Source: Acidobacteriota bacterium (GTDB lineage: Bacteria; Acidobacteriota; Terriglobia; Acidiferrales; UBA7541). From it: a DNA stretch of 64,000 nt. The stretch lies in NCBI GenBank assembly GCA_013289825.1, contig JABCZF010000007.1, forward strand, positions 62,001 through 126,000. The letters run 5' to 3'. The stretch's first letter is position 1; every line of letters begins with the position of its first letter. This document shows positions 1-10,135 of the stretch, piece by piece. A model generated the notes under the pieces. It saw only the letters and a program-made list of their open reading frames with translations. It searched no databases and was not told the DNA's origin. The translations under genes were made by a program, and so were the position numbers.

Positions 1-697
1 GGTGCAGGGCTTCGGCGACTCCCGAACCGCCGGAAGCTTCGAGACAGATAACGCCATCCACCTTTTCCTTCTTTGCAAGAAGAGCTGAGACGGCGTCGTT
101 GGCGTTGCGGGGATCTCCTTTGTCGTCAATGGTCTGGGTAATTTTTATGCCGGGATATTTTTTCAGAGCGTCGGTGACGCCGCGGACGCGCTCGTCCAGG
201 TTGAGCTGTCCGGGCACGGTGATGATGATCACCTGTCCCTGGCCCTTGAGAATATCTGCCATGCGCTTTCCGCTTTCCTGCCCGGCACGGAAACTGTCGG
301 TGCCTACGAAAAGAACGCGGTGGGAATCGGGTGCGTCGGCGTCGATGCAGATGACCGGGATGCCTTGGAGTGCCGCGGCGTCAATGGCCGGCTTGAGAAG
401 GTCCTGGCTCGTGACGGAGACGAGAATGCCGGCGGGATGCAGGGCCGCTGCCTTTTGGAAAGCGTCCAACTCTTCTTTTGGTGAGAACGTGGCCGGGCCA
501 TCCATTTCCGCTTTGACGCCCATTCCCGTTGCTGCGTCGCGCAGTCCTGCCTCGGCTTCTTGCCAGTAGGGCAAGTTGATATTCGCGGAGATCAAATAGT
601 ATTGCTCTTCTTTTTGGTGGTATGGCTCCTGGCAGGCCGCCAGCGCCGCACCGAGAAGGACAGCGGAAAACGCCAGGCTTCCGGAATGGAGTTTCAT
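1..697 (-). CDS. Sugar-type ABC transporter substrate-binding lipoprotein (partial)
   Basis: This is the N-terminal ~232 residues of a periplasmic binding protein of the ribose/galactose class (Peripla_BP_4 type); the rest lies beyond the window start. A lipoprotein signal is visible: hydrophobic residues 8-20, then a lipobox LAAC with Cys22. The mature part shows the family pattern, NLPYWQEAEAGLRDAA near the start, then PVICIDADAP and VLFVGTDSFRAGQ in the first lobe and QLNLDERVRGVTDAL at the hinge. The ATG at 697 follows an AAAGGAG ribosome site. Such proteins deliver a sugar or related small solute to an ABC permease. No permease or ATPase is visible here, so the substrate cannot be named. 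Confidence 0.9.
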   Translation of the reverse strand, partial: MKLHSGSLAFSAVLLGAALAACQEPYHQKEEQYYLISANINLPYWQEAEAGLRDAATGMGVKAEMDGPATFSPKEELDAFQKAAALHPAGILVSVTSQDLLKPAIDAAALQGIPVICIDADAPDSHRVLFVGTDSFRAGQESGKRMADILKGQGQVIIITVPGQLNLDERVRGVTDALKKYPGIKITQTIDDKGDPRNANDAVSALLAKKEKVDGVICLEASGGSGVAEALH

Positions 698-947
698 GGA
701 GGTCTCCTTTCAACAAAATAGCGGCTCGGGATCGCCGAAGACAAGAAACAAGAGACGCGAACTTTCTGGCGCAAGAGAGTACCACAAGAGACGCCTGGTA
801 CAACTGTTGTCCGTCGCGGACGTCGCGGAGCGAGCCCAGCGGATGAGCCCGATGGTTGTCGTTGTGGGTATCCCTTTGGTAGCTCTCGGCGAAATGCGCC
901 CTGCGCGGCATTGCCATTCTGTAGTCTGCTGATAAGGACTCCATCTC

Positions 948-1934
948 TTGGGTTCTTGGCGGCGATTTCTGCGAAAACGGGGAGACGCGATTTTGGAACC
1001 GGGCTTCGAGGCTCTGAAGGCGAATGGTGTGGCTTCGGCAGAGAAGAGCGCGAGGGCCACTGAGCTGGTTTTCCTTTTGCAGGTTTCCCGACCGGGGCTT
1101 TGGAGCACGACTGCACTGTTTTATTTGATGCCGCTTGGCCGCACGGATTTCTTGCATTCGCCGACGCTTTGGCTGGGGCTTTCCTACGTCTTGTTTCCGC
1201 TTGGATTTCTTTTGTATGGCGTAAACGACATTGCGGATGCGGAAGCGGACCGTTGGAATCCCCGCAAAGGAACGTTTCTGTTTGGCTCGCTGGGTGCGGC
1301 GGAACAGCTCGCCGCTTTGCGATGGAAGATCGCCGCAGTGCAGATTCCGTTTCTGATCATTTTCCTCTACTTTTCCGGTGCGCGCATCCTGGTCTGGTTC
1401 GCAGTGCTGTTGATTGCGGTTGGGCTTTACAATGCGCCGCGTTTTGGTTGGAAGAGTCATCCTCCGCTCGACGTGTTGATTCAGGCGAGCTATTTGCTGG
1501 TTTTCGTGCTGAGTAGCTGGCTGAATCAAGTTCATCAACTCCCGTGGCAGACTTTTCTGTTTGGCGCAATGTTCGCGATGCACTCTCATATTTTCGGCGA
1601 AGTGATGGATATAGAGCCGGACCGGCGGAGCGGGCGACGCACGACGGCGACGTTGCTGGGCGCGGTGCCTTCCAAATTGCTGATCGCAGCAATTTTGTGC
1701 GCGGAGACTGTGCTGGTGTACTTTTCTTTCAGAGATTTGGTAATCACGGGATTTCTTGGGTTTGCAGCGGCATGGTTTCTGTCAGACGCCTTGCTGATTT
1801 GGAAAAATCGCCCGTACAGCCCGTCCGAAATGCGCCTTTTCATGTGGGGTTGGAACGCGGCCGCCTTCCTAGGAATGTTCTGGAACTGGTCAACCGGCAG
1901 CTTGCTACATGCCAGGCATGTTGCGGGCTTGTGA
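948..1934 (+). CDS. UbiA-family prenyltransferase-like membrane protein
   Basis: A 328-residue polytopic membrane protein with both aspartate motifs of the UbiA superfamily: NDIADAEAD (Asn93-Asp101), followed by NPRKG, and DIEPDRRSGRRTT from Asp221. Members attach prenyl chains to aromatic or glycerol acceptors using Mg2+ bound by these aspartates. Eight or so hydrophobic segments are visible. The start is a TTG with AAGGA nine bases upstream; no ATG in frame precedes the first conserved region. Neighbours (a sugar-binding lipoprotein upstream on the other strand, cutC downstream) do not reveal the acceptor. It could act in quinone, carotenoid or another lipid pathway. Confidence 0.8.
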   Translation: MGSWRRFLRKRGDAILEPGFEALKANGVASAEKSARATELVFLLQVSRPGLWSTTALFYLMPLGRTDFLHSPTLWLGLSYVLFPLGFLLYGVNDIADAEADRWNPRKGTFLFGSLGAAEQLAALRWKIAAVQIPFLIIFLYFSGARILVWFAVLLIAVGLYNAPRFGWKSHPPLDVLIQASYLLVFVLSSWLNQVHQLPWQTFLFGAMFAMHSHIFGEVMDIEPDRRSGRRTTATLLGAVPSKLLIAAILCAETVLVYFSFRDLVITGFLGFAAAWFLSDALLIWKNRPYSPSEMRLFMWGWNAAAFLGMFWNWSTGSLLHARHVAGL

Positions 1935-2172
1935 GCATAGTCGAAGAATCGGACCTCGTTTTCGCTCGTTTTTTTTCGACCGAGCGTTCACTTTCTGCCC
2001 GGCGAAATCCTCTAACTTCAGAGCTCCTGACATGGTTGGTCGGAAACCTGTCCGCGCACTTTCCTTCTGTTGTATTTATCGGCGCGGTTAGGGTATGCCA
2101 TGGCACGCTACGATGTTGTCCGCCAGTGCATCCTTTTCTTCCGCTCCGTTTCCTCTGCTAAGCTACCGCTCG

Positions 2173-2874
2173 ATGCAGACCGGGTACGTTCTTGAAATTA
2201 GCGTGGAAAGCGTTGAAGCTGCCATGGCGGCTGAGCGTGGCGGGGCGCAGCGCATCGAGTTTTGCAGCAATGCCAGGCAAGGCGGGACGACCCCGAGTGA
2301 CGAGTTGTTGAGCGCCGTGCGCGCGCGTGTGACTCTGCCCATTCTCTCGATGGTTCGGCCGCGTGGCGGGACTTTTTTTTATACCGACGGCGAGTTCGTG
2401 GCCATGAAGCGCGAGATCGAGGCGGCCAAAAAATTCCGCATGGACGGAATCGTCTTGGGTTTGCTCGGCGCCAATGGCCACATCGACGTTGAACGCAGCG
2501 CGCAACTTGTCGAGCAGGCGCGGCCGCTCCTGGTCACCTACCATCGCGCGTTCGATGAATGTAGTGATTTGCAAAAGTCACTGGAGGACGTGATCAAAAC
2601 AGGAGCCGCGAGGCTGCTCACCTCCGGGGGGAAGCGGACGGCGCCCGAAGCGCTGGAGTTGCTTGGTGACTTGGTTCGCATCGCGGGCCATCGGTTGATC
2701 GTGATGCCGGGCAGCGGGTTGCACGCGGGAAATATTCTAGAGACAGTGAAAAAAACCGGTGCGCGCGAATTTCACGCAGGGTTGAGTTCCCTGGTGCCGG
2801 ATCCCCTAAACAATCTCGGGGCATTTGAAGGAGAAGTAAGAAAACTTCGGGCTGCTTTAACTTCCAACGATTGA
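2173..2874 (+). CDS. cutC: CutC family protein (copper homeostasis)
   Basis: A 233-residue TIM-barrel protein of the CutC family. Recognisable stretches are LEISVESVEAAMAAERGG at the N-terminus, RIEFCSN, GGTTPS, MVRPRGGTFFYT, the core VTYHRAFDECSD, and LLTSGG. Further upstream in-frame starts exist (to 2095), but the residues they add are low-complexity and the family begins at the ATG used here. CutC was linked to copper tolerance in E. coli, though its biochemical role is still unsettled. The gene stands alone, with a 238-base gap upstream and a decayed gene on the opposite strand downstream. Confidence 0.9.
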   Translation: MQTGYVLEISVESVEAAMAAERGGAQRIEFCSNARQGGTTPSDELLSAVRARVTLPILSMVRPRGGTFFYTDGEFVAMKREIEAAKKFRMDGIVLGLLGANGHIDVERSAQLVEQARPLLVTYHRAFDECSDLQKSLEDVIKTGAARLLTSGGKRTAPEALELLGDLVRIAGHRLIVMPGSGLHAGNILETVKKTGAREFHAGLSSLVPDPLNNLGAFEGEVRKLRAALTSND

Positions 2875-2875
2875 A

Positions 2876-3239
2876 CCCGCATAGAAATTCACCTGTCGAA
2901 CAGCCTCGGTCCCCGGAGTGGTGGGGATTCCCGGCGCGCGATAGTGGTGGTGGTGGTCTCTTAGCTCGGCGCAGTGGACCGGGAAATTTTCTATTCGCAG
3001 CAGGTCGTGAGTTTGGCGAGCTTCGTCGGAGAGAACTGACTGCTCGCCGTCGTCGATGTAGATGGCTGCCGGGGTCTTAGGCCCGGCTCGGGTGACCATC
3101 GAGCAGTAGTTCTCGGAAATCCCATTGCGTGGATAGCGGGGGCGGCGAAGTAGTTTGATCCGAGCGGGGCTACGCCATAGCCCCGGCAGCCGCCCCTGGA
3201 GTGGCCCAAAACATAGATGCGCTGGGGATCGCGTGACAC
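2876..3239 (-). pseudogene. Decayed alpha/beta-hydrolase (esterase/peptidase-like) remnant
   Basis: Two minus-strand frames each carry half of a serine hydrolase. One, from about 3239, reads DPQRIYVLGHSRGG, the nucleophile elbow of a PHB-depolymerase/dienelactone-hydrolase-type esterase, continuing to about 3120. The other carries TPAAIYIDDGEQSV, then THDLLR and the histidine region RDHHHHY. That is the order expected of the acid/loop and catalytic-His segments of the same domain, so a frameshift lies roughly between 3070 and 3170. The N-terminal part is absent: the remnant starts only about 50 bases downstream of ftsZ. I read it as a truncated, frameshifted pseudogene. A sequencing error explaining the shift would not restore the missing N-terminus. 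Confidence 0.6.
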
Positions 3240-3247
3240 ACGAAAGA

Positions 3248-3272
3248 GAGGGCACAGCCGTGCTGTGCCCTC
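3248..3272 (-). terminator. Hairpin terminator of the dcw operon
   Basis: A perfect inverted repeat with an 11-bp stem (GAGGGCACAGC) and a 3-base loop lies 16 bases beyond the ftsZ stop codon. On the minus strand it is followed by a pyrimidine-rich TCTTTC, a weak U-tract. It probably ends the long dcw transcript before the hydrolase remnant. Confidence 0.7.
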
Positions 3273-3288
3273 AAACGTTAACGGCCGG

Positions 3289-4524
3289 TTAGGCTTTTTG
3301 GGCTTGTCGGCGGAGGAATGTCGGGACGTCCAGGTCGTCTGCGGGAATTTCGTGGGTTGCTTCGCGGATGTTTTGTTGGACTTGGTGGACTACGTTGGGC
3401 AGCGTTTGTTGTTGGGGAACCGGCTCTTGGATTTCGCGGCCGGCTTTCCATGTCTTGGGCAGGAACGACGGCTTTTGCGGGACGTTTTTCTTGTTGGCTT
3501 CCTTGAAGCCTGCGGCGATTACCGTGATTTTCACGGCGTCCTTCATCGAGTCGTCCATCACGGCGCCGAAGATGATGTTGGCGTTTTCATGCGCGGCTTT
3601 TTGGATGACCGAGGATGCTTCGTGGACTTCGTGCAGAGTTAGGCTTGAGCTGCCTGAAATGTTGATCAGGATGCCCTGCGCTCCTTGGATGGAATTGTCT
3701 TCGAGAAGTGGGCTGGAGATGGCGCGGTTGGCGGCGTCAATGGCGCGATTCGTTCCCGTGGCGATGGCCGTGCCCATCACCGCGTAGCCCTGGCCATGCA
3801 TGATGGCTTTCACGTCGGCGAAGTCGCGGTTGATGATGCCTGGCACGGTGATGATGTCGGAGATGCCTTGTACTGCTTGGCGCAGGATGTCGTCGGCGAT
3901 GCGGAAGGCGTCGAAGAAACTGGTTCCGCGCTCGACGGTATCCATTAAGCGTTCATTCGGAATCACGATGACGGTGTCCACGCAACCGATCAGCTCCTGC
4001 AACGCTTGTTCGGCCTGGAGCATGCGGCGCTTGCCTTCGAAGGTGAACGGTTTGGTTACGACCGCGACGCTCAACGCGCCGAGTTCGCTGGCTAGCGAAG
4101 CGACTACCGGAGCGGCGCCGCTGCCGGTGCCTCCGCCGAGGCCGGAAGTGATGAAAATCATGTCCGAGCCTTCGAGGGCTTCGATGATCTTGTCGGTGTC
4201 TTCTAGGGCCGCTTTGCGGCCGATTTCGGGATTGGCGCCGGCGCCGAGGCCTTTGGTGAGCTTCGCGCCTAGCTGCAGCTTGACCGGAGCTTGCGAGAGC
4301 TTGAGTGCCTGCAGGTCCGTGTTGGCGGTGATGAACTCCACGCCCTCAACTTTCGCGCGGATCATGCGGTTGATCGCGTTGCATCCGCCGCCACCTACGC
4401 CGATGACTTTAATCTTTGCGGGCTGCAGCTCCTCGCTGAAGCTCATGCGAATTCCTGCGTCTTTTGTTGTCATACGTCCCTCAGCCTTCTCCAGGTTCGC
4501 GGTGCTGCGCTCGGGCAGGTTCAC
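3289..4524 (-). CDS. ftsZ: Cell division GTPase FtsZ
   Basis: The tubulin homologue that polymerises into the cytokinetic ring; 411 residues. The N-terminal nucleotide site [13 protein letters not shown], the tubulin signature GGGTGSG (residues 130-136), and the synergy-loop region [11 protein letters not shown] are intact. The C-terminus ends in the conserved peptide [11 protein letters not shown], which in other bacteria binds FtsA and other partners, after a ~50-residue Gln/Pro-rich linker. Its GTG start overlaps the ftsA stop (GTGA), implying translational coupling. An internal ATG (residue 18 or 27) would also keep the whole GTPase domain, so the first ~26 residues are uncertain. It is the last gene of the dcw operon, followed by a hairpin terminator. 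Confidence 0.98.
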   Translation of the reverse strand: MNLPERSTANLEKAEGRMTTKDAGIRMSFSEELQPAKIKVIGVGGGGCNAINRMIRAKVEGVEFITANTDLQALKLSQAPVKLQLGAKLTKGLGAGANPEIGRKAALEDTDKIIEALEGSDMIFITSGLGGGTGSGAAPVVASLASELGALSVAVVTKPFTFEGKRRMLQAEQALQELIGCVDTVIVIPNERLMDTVERGTSFFDAFRIADDILRQAVQGISDIITVPGIINRDFADVKAIMHGQGYAVMGTAIATGTNRAIDAANRAISSPLLEDNSIQGAQGILINISGSSSLTLHEVHEASSVIQKAAHENANIIFGAVMDDSMKDAVKITVIAAGFKEANKKNVPQKPSFLPKTWKAGREIQEPVPQQQTLPNVVHQVQQNIREATHEIPADDLDVPTFLRRQAQKA

Positions 4525-5735
4525 GAGGCACCGGCGAACATGGACTTGAATTTGGAAACCAGATTCCCACCACGTTGCGGTGCGTTGCGCCGCGTCTTCG
4601 CGCCGTACATCACCAGACCAACGACCGTTGCATATTCCGGCTGCGCTACCTGTTCCGGCAGATCAGCCAAACCTTTGGGCTCCGCGATACGTACGGGCAG
4701 ATGGAAAGACTGTTCAGCCAGATCGATCAAGCCGTTTAGTCTTGCGCCGCCTCCCGCGAGGACAAATCCTGCGGGGATTTGTCCGTCGAGGCCGGCGCGC
4801 TGCAGATCGTCGCGAATCAGCGCGAGCAACTCCATGGCGCGCGGCTCGATAATGTCCGTGAGCATGCGGGCGAAGATCGTGCGCGGAGGGCGATCGCCTA
4901 CGCTGGCAATCTCAATCGAGGTGTCTTCGTCGAGCAGCGCGGAAGCGGCGCAGCCGTGCCGACGTTTGATTTTTTCGGCTTCCGGGGTGGGCGTGCGCAG
5001 ACCAACGGCGAGGTCATTGGTAAAGTGGTCGCCACCGACGGGGACTGCGCTGGTGTGGCGCACAACGCCGCCGCCGTAAACGATCAGCTCGGTTGTGCCG
5101 CCACCGATATCGAGCAGGCAGCAGCCTAGATCGCGCTCATCTTGCGTCAGACAAGCTTCCGCAGAAGCCAGCGGCTCGAGCACCGTGTCGTTGACCAAAA
5201 TTCCGGCGCGATTCGCTGCGGTCACCAGGTTTTGCGTGGCGGCAATCGATGAGGTTACCAGATGGACGTTGGCTTCGAGGCGCTGGCCGACCATGCCGAT
5301 GGCGTCGCGAATTCCGTCCTGTGCATCCACCATGAATTCATGCGGCAGGACGTGCAGCACTTCGCGGTCTTCGGGCAGCGCGATGTTGCGGGCCGCATCG
5401 ACAGCGCGGCGCACGTCGTCGCGCTCGATGTCCCGCGCGCGGTTGCCTAGGGTGACGCCGCCGCGGCTGTTTACACCACGCACGTGGCCGCCGGCTACGC
5501 CAATCACGGCAGCTTCGACCGGGACGTTGGCCACGCCTTCGGCTTCTTCCACGGCTCGCCGAATCGAGCTTACCGTGGAATCAAGATTGACGATCAGGCC
5601 TTTGCGCAAACCTTTCGATTCCGCCGCGCCCAGGGCCAGAAATCTAACCTGTTCGCCATCCACTTCCGCGATCAACGCGCACGTTTTCGTGCTGCCGACG
5701 TCCAGCCCTATGATGTAACGATCTTTTTTTGACAA
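4521..5735 (-). CDS. ftsA: Cell division protein FtsA
   Basis: An actin-like ATPase that ties FtsZ filaments to the membrane; 404 residues. The phosphate-1 region [17 protein letters not shown], the phosphate-2 region [19 protein letters not shown] and the adenosine motif [12 protein letters not shown] are present in order. Between them lies the FtsA-specific 1C insertion (SVSS-type region with [10 protein letters not shown]). The C-terminal [10 protein letters not shown] looks like the amphipathic membrane-targeting helix. It lies 23 bases downstream of ftsQ and overlaps ftsZ by four bases, as is usual for the Q-A-Z end of the cluster. Confidence 0.97.
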   Translation of the reverse strand: MSKKDRYIIGLDVGSTKTCALIAEVDGEQVRFLALGAAESKGLRKGLIVNLDSTVSSIRRAVEEAEGVANVPVEAAVIGVAGGHVRGVNSRGGVTLGNRARDIERDDVRRAVDAARNIALPEDREVLHVLPHEFMVDAQDGIRDAIGMVGQRLEANVHLVTSSIAATQNLVTAANRAGILVNDTVLEPLASAEACLTQDERDLGCCLLDIGGGTTELIVYGGGVVRHTSAVPVGGDHFTNDLAVGLRTPTPEAEKIKRRHGCAASALLDEDTSIEIASVGDRPPRTIFARMLTDIIEPRAMELLALIRDDLQRAGLDGQIPAGFVLAGGGARLNGLIDLAEQSFHLPVRIAEPKGLADLPEQVAQPEYATVVGLVMYGAKTRRNAPQRGGNLVSKFKSMFAGAS

Positions 5736-5758
5736 GCCGCCGCCCCCGCCCTGGCCTC

Positions 5759-6688
5759 TTAATTTCTCAACTTCGCCGAAGTCGCACTGCTATCTGCGTT
5801 CACAACCACTTGCCGTGAATACTGCAAATCGATGGACTGCACGCGCCCGGCGTTGGCCTGCCACTGCGCGAAATTCTCGACCAGCATCCTGTACTTGCCG
5901 GTGAAATCGCTGTTGCCAAAATGAATGGTGACGGCTTGCGAATCGCTTGCGGATGCCAAGCCGGTCATGACCACGCGCAAGTCTTTGGCGTTCCCTAGAT
6001 CGATTTCGCTGACGCGGTCGGACGAACCGCCGCGCACCAGGTCCGCGTCTCTTAGGAATTCCTGATAGGCCTCTATGCGCTTCTCGCGCTCTTCACGCGG
6101 CATGCTGTCGGGAAGGCCGGCCACAATGGGGAAATGTAAATCCTCGCCTTCGGGACGGTTCAAGATCACGCCATGAGCATCGATTAGGGCCAGCTCGTTG
6201 CCGTTGCGCAGGAACGCAACCGGAGTGCGTTCCGTTAGTTCCACGCGGATACGGTTCGGCAAGATGCGTTCGACACTGGCGGATTCGACCCAGGGCAGTT
6301 GCTCGAGCTGACTGCGACGCGCCTCCAGCGGGATGCGCAGTACGCTACGGTTGCGGTCATGCGCAAACGGTTGAAGCACCGATTCACGGCTGACGTTGTG
6401 ATTTCCCAGCAAGTCGATCTGGTCGGACTTCAGCAGCAGAACCTGCGGCGAATAGAGGAAAAAGCGCCCAGCCACAACCGAGACGGTCACGCTCGCCGCT
6501 CCGGCAATGGTCCATACCAGGACCCGCCGATACAACAGCCAGCTTCGCCCGCCAAATTTTTTGCGACGAATTTCTAAAGGCTTTTGCCGGCGTAAATAGC
6601 GCGGCTCTTCGTCCGCGAGCAGTTCCGGCCGGTAAGGCTCGGCGGCGGCCGCGGCGTTGCCCCGTGCGATGGCTTTTAGGCGTTCCAA
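5759..6688 (-). CDS. ftsQ: Cell division protein FtsQ
   Basis: A bitopic divisome protein of 309 residues. The cytoplasmic tail (1-~53) is basic and Ala-rich, followed by one membrane segment (~55-78) and a POTRA domain. That domain is recognisable from LLGNHNVSRESVL and the LPWVESASVERILPNRIRV segment that also characterises FtsQ/DivIB, and the beta domain follows with VAFLRNGNELALIDAHG. It scaffolds FtsB and FtsL in the periplasm. Its start overlaps the end of murB by 13 bases. No ddl gene separates murB and ftsQ, unlike many proteobacterial dcw clusters. Confidence 0.92.
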   Translation of the reverse strand: MERLKAIARGNAAAAAEPYRPELLADEEPRYLRRQKPLEIRRKKFGGRSWLLYRRVLVWTIAGAASVTVSVVAGRFFLYSPQVLLLKSDQIDLLGNHNVSRESVLQPFAHDRNRSVLRIPLEARRSQLEQLPWVESASVERILPNRIRVELTERTPVAFLRNGNELALIDAHGVILNRPEGEDLHFPIVAGLPDSMPREEREKRIEAYQEFLRDADLVRGGSSDRVSEIDLGNAKDLRVVMTGLASASDSQAVTIHFGNSDFTGKYRMLVENFAQWQANAGRVQSIDLQYSRQVVVNADSSATSAKLRN

Positions 6689-7584
6689 ACGACCACCTCG
6701 TGATCGAGAATTACTCCAAACGATTTTTGCACGCGTTCGCGGACATCGGCGATGAGGGTGAGCATGTCTTTAGCAGACGCTTTGCCTGCGTTCACAAAAA
6801 AATTGGCGTGGCGGTCGCTGACGCGGGCGTCGCCCACGTGCAGTCCTTTGAGCCCCAGCTCATCAATCATGCGTCCGGCGGAAGCGCCTGGAGGGTTTTT
6901 GAAGATGCAACCGGCGCTTTTCTGCCCAAGCGGCTGGCTTGCGCGCCGTTTTTCGTTGCAGATACGAATCCCTTTAATAATTTCGCGATACGGTTTGGAG
7001 GGTAATTCCAGCTTCACTGCGAGCATCATATCATCAGGCGCAAAAGATGTGTGCCGGTATTCGAAAGAAATTTGATCGCCCTCGAGGGTCTCCAGCCTGC
7101 GCCGGGCGGCGCGGTAGAGCTTCACTTGGCGGACGTAGCTGCCGATTTGCATGCCGTAAGCGCCGGCGTTCATGCGCAATGCGCCGCCGACCGTTCCGGG
7201 CACTCCGATGAGGCCTTCCATCCCGCCCAGGTCGTTTTTCGCGCAGAAGGTCACGGTGCGGCCGAGGTCGGCTGCGGCATCGACCTGGGCAAAACGGCCT
7301 TCCAGTACGATATCCGGATCCGGAGAGACGAGCTGGAGCACCAACCACGGCAGTTCATGGTCTCCGACCAGCAAGTTCGAGCCGCCGCCTAGAAACTTGT
7401 ACGGGACGGCTTCGCTGTCGAGAAGGTTCAAAAGCTCGGGAATTGCGTCGTGCTTGGTGATGCGGAGCAAATCCGTGGTGCCGCCGATGCCCAAGGATGT
7501 AAGCTCGGCCAGAGACGTGCCCGGCCGCAGCTCGACACCCAGTTCCGGCAGGGCAGCGACGATTCTGGGGTCCTTAACGCGCAT
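6676..7584 (-). CDS. murB: UDP-N-acetylenolpyruvoylglucosamine reductase MurB
   Basis: This flavoenzyme reduces UDP-GlcNAc-enolpyruvate to UDP-MurNAc with NADPH, the second committed step of peptidoglycan synthesis. FAD-binding motifs [12 protein letters not shown] and [20 protein letters not shown] are clear. The third domain has SAGCIFKNP with the catalytic serine region and HANFFVN. The 302-residue length and the lack of an E. coli-type extra loop suit the shorter type II MurB class. It overlaps murC by 11 bases upstream and ftsQ by 13 bases downstream, so translation along this stretch is tightly coupled. Confidence 0.97.
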   Translation of the reverse strand: MRVKDPRIVAALPELGVELRPGTSLAELTSLGIGGTTDLLRITKHDAIPELLNLLDSEAVPYKFLGGGSNLLVGDHELPWLVLQLVSPDPDIVLEGRFAQVDAAADLGRTVTFCAKNDLGGMEGLIGVPGTVGGALRMNAGAYGMQIGSYVRQVKLYRAARRRLETLEGDQISFEYRHTSFAPDDMMLAVKLELPSKPYREIIKGIRICNEKRRASQPLGQKSAGCIFKNPPGASAGRMIDELGLKGLHVGDARVSDRHANFFVNAGKASAKDMLTLIADVRERVQKSFGVILDHEVVVWNA

Positions 7585-8980
7585 GGTGTGTGGGATGCTC
7601 CGTTCCGAGCAGGACCATCAATTCATTGCTGGCGCGGCTGACGTTTCCGGCACCAATCGTAAGGATCGCGTCGCCGGGCCGCGCTTCGTGTAGCAGGAAC
7701 TCGATTCCCGCCTGCATCGAGCGGAAGTAGTGAACGTTTTTGTGTCCGGCTTCTCGAATGGCGTTGGCGAGCGCTTCGCTGGTGATGCCGGGGATGGGGG
7801 CTTCGCTCGCGGCGTAGATGTCTAGGAGAACCAGCACGTCAGCCTGATTGAAAGACCGGCAGAATTCGTCCCAGAGGTGCTGCGTGCGTGAAAATCGGTG
7901 CGGCTGGAAGAGCACCAGCAGGCGGTTGAACTTACAGCCGCGTGCGGCTTCGAGTGTTGCGCGAATTTCTGCGGGGTGATGGCCGTAGTCGTCGATGACG
8001 GTGATGTCGTTCACAATGCCCTTCATATCAAAGCGGCGGCCGACGCCTGCAAATTTGGCCAGGCCTTCCCGGATCAAGTCGGCGGGAACATTCAGATAGA
8101 GCGCGACGGCTGCCGCCGCGGCTGCGTTTCTGACGTTGTGCATTCCTGGCGGATGGGAGAGGCGGAACAGCTCGAGGTCTTCGCCTCTGAACGTTAAGCG
8201 AAACTCGCTATCGAAGCCTTCCAGTTTTACGTCGCTGATGACCAGGTCTGCCTGGCTCGAAGTGCCATAGGTGATAATAGGGCGCTTCACGTCCGGCAGA
8301 ATGGCTTGCACGTTGGGTTCGTCGAGGCACAGAATCGCGGCGCCGTAGAACGGGACGCGGTTCACGAACTGCACGAACGCATTCTGAATGTCCGCGAGTG
8401 AGCTGTATTGGTCCAGGTGCTCTCGGTCGATGGTGGTGACGACGGCCACGACGGGCGCGAGCATCAGGAAGCTGCGATCGCTTTCGTCCGCTTCCACCAC
8501 GAAATACTCGCCTTTGCCGAGCCGCGCGGTAGTGCCCGCTTGATTCACCCGGCCACCCACGACAAAGGTCGGATCGAGGTGCGCGGCGGCTAGAACCGAA
8601 GCCACCATCGAAGTCGTGGTGGTCTTGCCATGCGCTCCGGCTACGGCGATGCCATATTTCAGACGCATTAGCTCTGCAAGCATCTCCGCGCGCGGAATTA
8701 CGGGTATTTTTCTCTTGTGCGCTTCGACGACCTCGGGATTGTCCTGCTTGATCGCCGAAGAGGTCACCACCACATGCGCGCCCTCGACGTTGATGGTTTT
8801 ATGGCCTTCGTGAATCGTCGCGCCGAGATTCTGAAGGCGCTCGGTGATGTTTGACGGTTTGGTGTCCGAGCCCGAAACCGAATAGCCCAGCGTCAGCAGG
8901 ACTTCGGCGATGCCGCTCATTCCGATGCCGCCGATGCCCACCAGGTGAATGCGCTGAAAATTGCGAAATGCGACCATCAT
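7574..8980 (-). CDS. murC: UDP-N-acetylmuramate--L-alanine ligase MurC
   Basis: The first amino-acid-adding Mur ligase: it joins L-Ala to UDP-MurNAc with ATP. At 468 residues it has the N-terminal Rossmann motif [17 protein letters not shown], the ATP P-loop [13 protein letters not shown], the metal-binding region with EADESDRSF, and the C-terminal domain beginning around [14 protein letters not shown]. The first of two adjacent ATGs overlaps the murG stop in an ATGA, so either methionine would give coupled translation. All residues expected for catalysis appear present by eye. Confidence 0.98.
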   Translation of the reverse strand: MMVAFRNFQRIHLVGIGGIGMSGIAEVLLTLGYSVSGSDTKPSNITERLQNLGATIHEGHKTINVEGAHVVVTSSAIKQDNPEVVEAHKRKIPVIPRAEMLAELMRLKYGIAVAGAHGKTTTTSMVASVLAAAHLDPTFVVGGRVNQAGTTARLGKGEYFVVEADESDRSFLMLAPVVAVVTTIDREHLDQYSSLADIQNAFVQFVNRVPFYGAAILCLDEPNVQAILPDVKRPIITYGTSSQADLVISDVKLEGFDSEFRLTFRGEDLELFRLSHPPGMHNVRNAAAAAAVALYLNVPADLIREGLAKFAGVGRRFDMKGIVNDITVIDDYGHHPAEIRATLEAARGCKFNRLLVLFQPHRFSRTQHLWDEFCRSFNQADVLVLLDIYAASEAPIPGITSEALANAIREAGHKNVHYFRSMQAGIEFLLHEARPGDAILTIGAGNVSRASNELMVLLGTEHPTHHAR

Positions 8981-10074
8981 GGAATTGCCCTCGGACCGGT
9001 TCCCTGCACGTGAGCGGCCTCTTCTATTAAGTTGACGATATCTCGAGTAGCGTTGGGCCGGGCCAGCGATCGCGCTGCGCTCGACTGCTTTTCAATCTGC
9101 CCTGGCTGGCCAATGAGGGAGAAGATTTCGTTCGTCAAGCGTTCCGCAGTGAGTTCGCTCTCGACGATTAGCCGCCCTGCGCCGGCACTGGTCATCTCTT
9201 GTGCGTTGCGCAATTGGTGACTATCGGTCGCGGCTCCGAAGGGAATGAAGATGGCCGCGCGGCCCGCGGCTGCGATTTCCGCTGCGGTGATGGCGCCGGC
9301 CCGGCAAACGATCACATCTGCCCAGGTAAAGCGCTCCGCCATGTTCGTGAGGAAGGGCACCACCTCGGCGTTGATCTCGCGCCGCGCGTACGCCGTGCGC
9401 ACTGCATTATAATCGCGTTCGCCGGTTTGATGCACGATGGACAAGTCATTTTTTCGCGTCGCGAGTTGGTCCATGGCGTCCACAAATGTGCGGTTAATGG
9501 GAAGTGCGCCTTGGCTTCCGCCGGTTACCAGCAAGCGAAATGGCTTTTCGAACCTTCGAGGAACGATCGAGAAAAACTCCGGGCGCACCGGGCACCCGGT
9601 TACGATGGCCTTTTTTTTCCAGGCTCGAGCAGAAATTTCATAGCCAGTGGCGATTCGTTTCGAAATTCTCGCGAGCAGCTTATTCGTCAACCCTGGCTCC
9701 GCATTGGGCTCGAAAATCACGTTGGGTATGCCACCGAACCAAGTCGTCAGCATCATCGGCCCGGCGGCATAGCCGCCTACGCCAACCGCTGCGACGGGCT
9801 TGTGCTTTCGCAACACGCGACGCGCGTCCAGCATGGCAGGCCCAAGCATGACGAGATTTCTCACCAGCGTCCGGCCGCCCTTTCCCTTCAAGCCGGCTAC
9901 GCGCAAGGTCTCCAGCGGCAGTCCTGCCTGCGGCACCAGCTTCATTTCGATCCCTCGTTGCGTTCCCACCAGCACGACTTCTCTCTCTTTGCCGCGCGCG
10001 AGCCACTCTTCGGCAATGGCCAACGCCGGGAAAACATGGCCGCCTGTACCGCCCCCTGCAATCAGCAGCTTCAT
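8977..10074 (-). CDS. murG: Lipid II synthase MurG
   Basis: This peripheral inner-membrane glycosyltransferase adds GlcNAc from UDP-GlcNAc to lipid I. The ATG at 10074 places the glycine-rich loop [22 protein letters not shown] at the very N-terminus, where the family has it; an upstream in-frame ATG at 10104 would add only ten unconserved residues. The second loop [10 protein letters not shown] and the donor-binding region [14 protein letters not shown], followed by [30 protein letters not shown], are intact. About 365 residues, the usual size. There is a 61-base gap to ftsW upstream and an ATGA overlap with murC downstream. Confidence 0.96.
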   Translation of the reverse strand: MKLLIAGGGTGGHVFPALAIAEEWLARGKEREVVLVGTQRGIEMKLVPQAGLPLETLRVAGLKGKGGRTLVRNLVMLGPAMLDARRVLRKHKPVAAVGVGGYAAGPMMLTTWFGGIPNVIFEPNAEPGLTNKLLARISKRIATGYEISARAWKKKAIVTGCPVRPEFFSIVPRRFEKPFRLLVTGGSQGALPINRTFVDAMDQLATRKNDLSIVHQTGERDYNAVRTAYARREINAEVVPFLTNMAERFTWADVIVCRAGAITAAEIAAAGRAAIFIPFGAATDSHQLRNAQEMTSAGAGRLIVESELTAERLTNEIFSLIGQPGQIEKQSSAARSLARPNATRDIVNLIEEAAHVQGTGPRAIP

Positions 10075-10135
10075 GGCTAAGGCCTGGGTCCCGGGGCGCA
10101 CCATGCGCCCCTAGCAAGCCAAATTGCGCGGCGGG

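Noticed and set aside
381..1589. A 402-codon minus-strand open frame across the binding-protein and UbiA genes.
   Set aside because: It overlaps two recognisable genes, crosses their start regions, and is basic and low-complexity; a shadow frame of GC-rich DNA.
1960..2000. CGCTCG-T8-CGAGCG hairpin downstream of the UbiA gene as a terminator.
   Set aside because: The T-run is in the loop, not after the stem, so it does not fit intrinsic termination.
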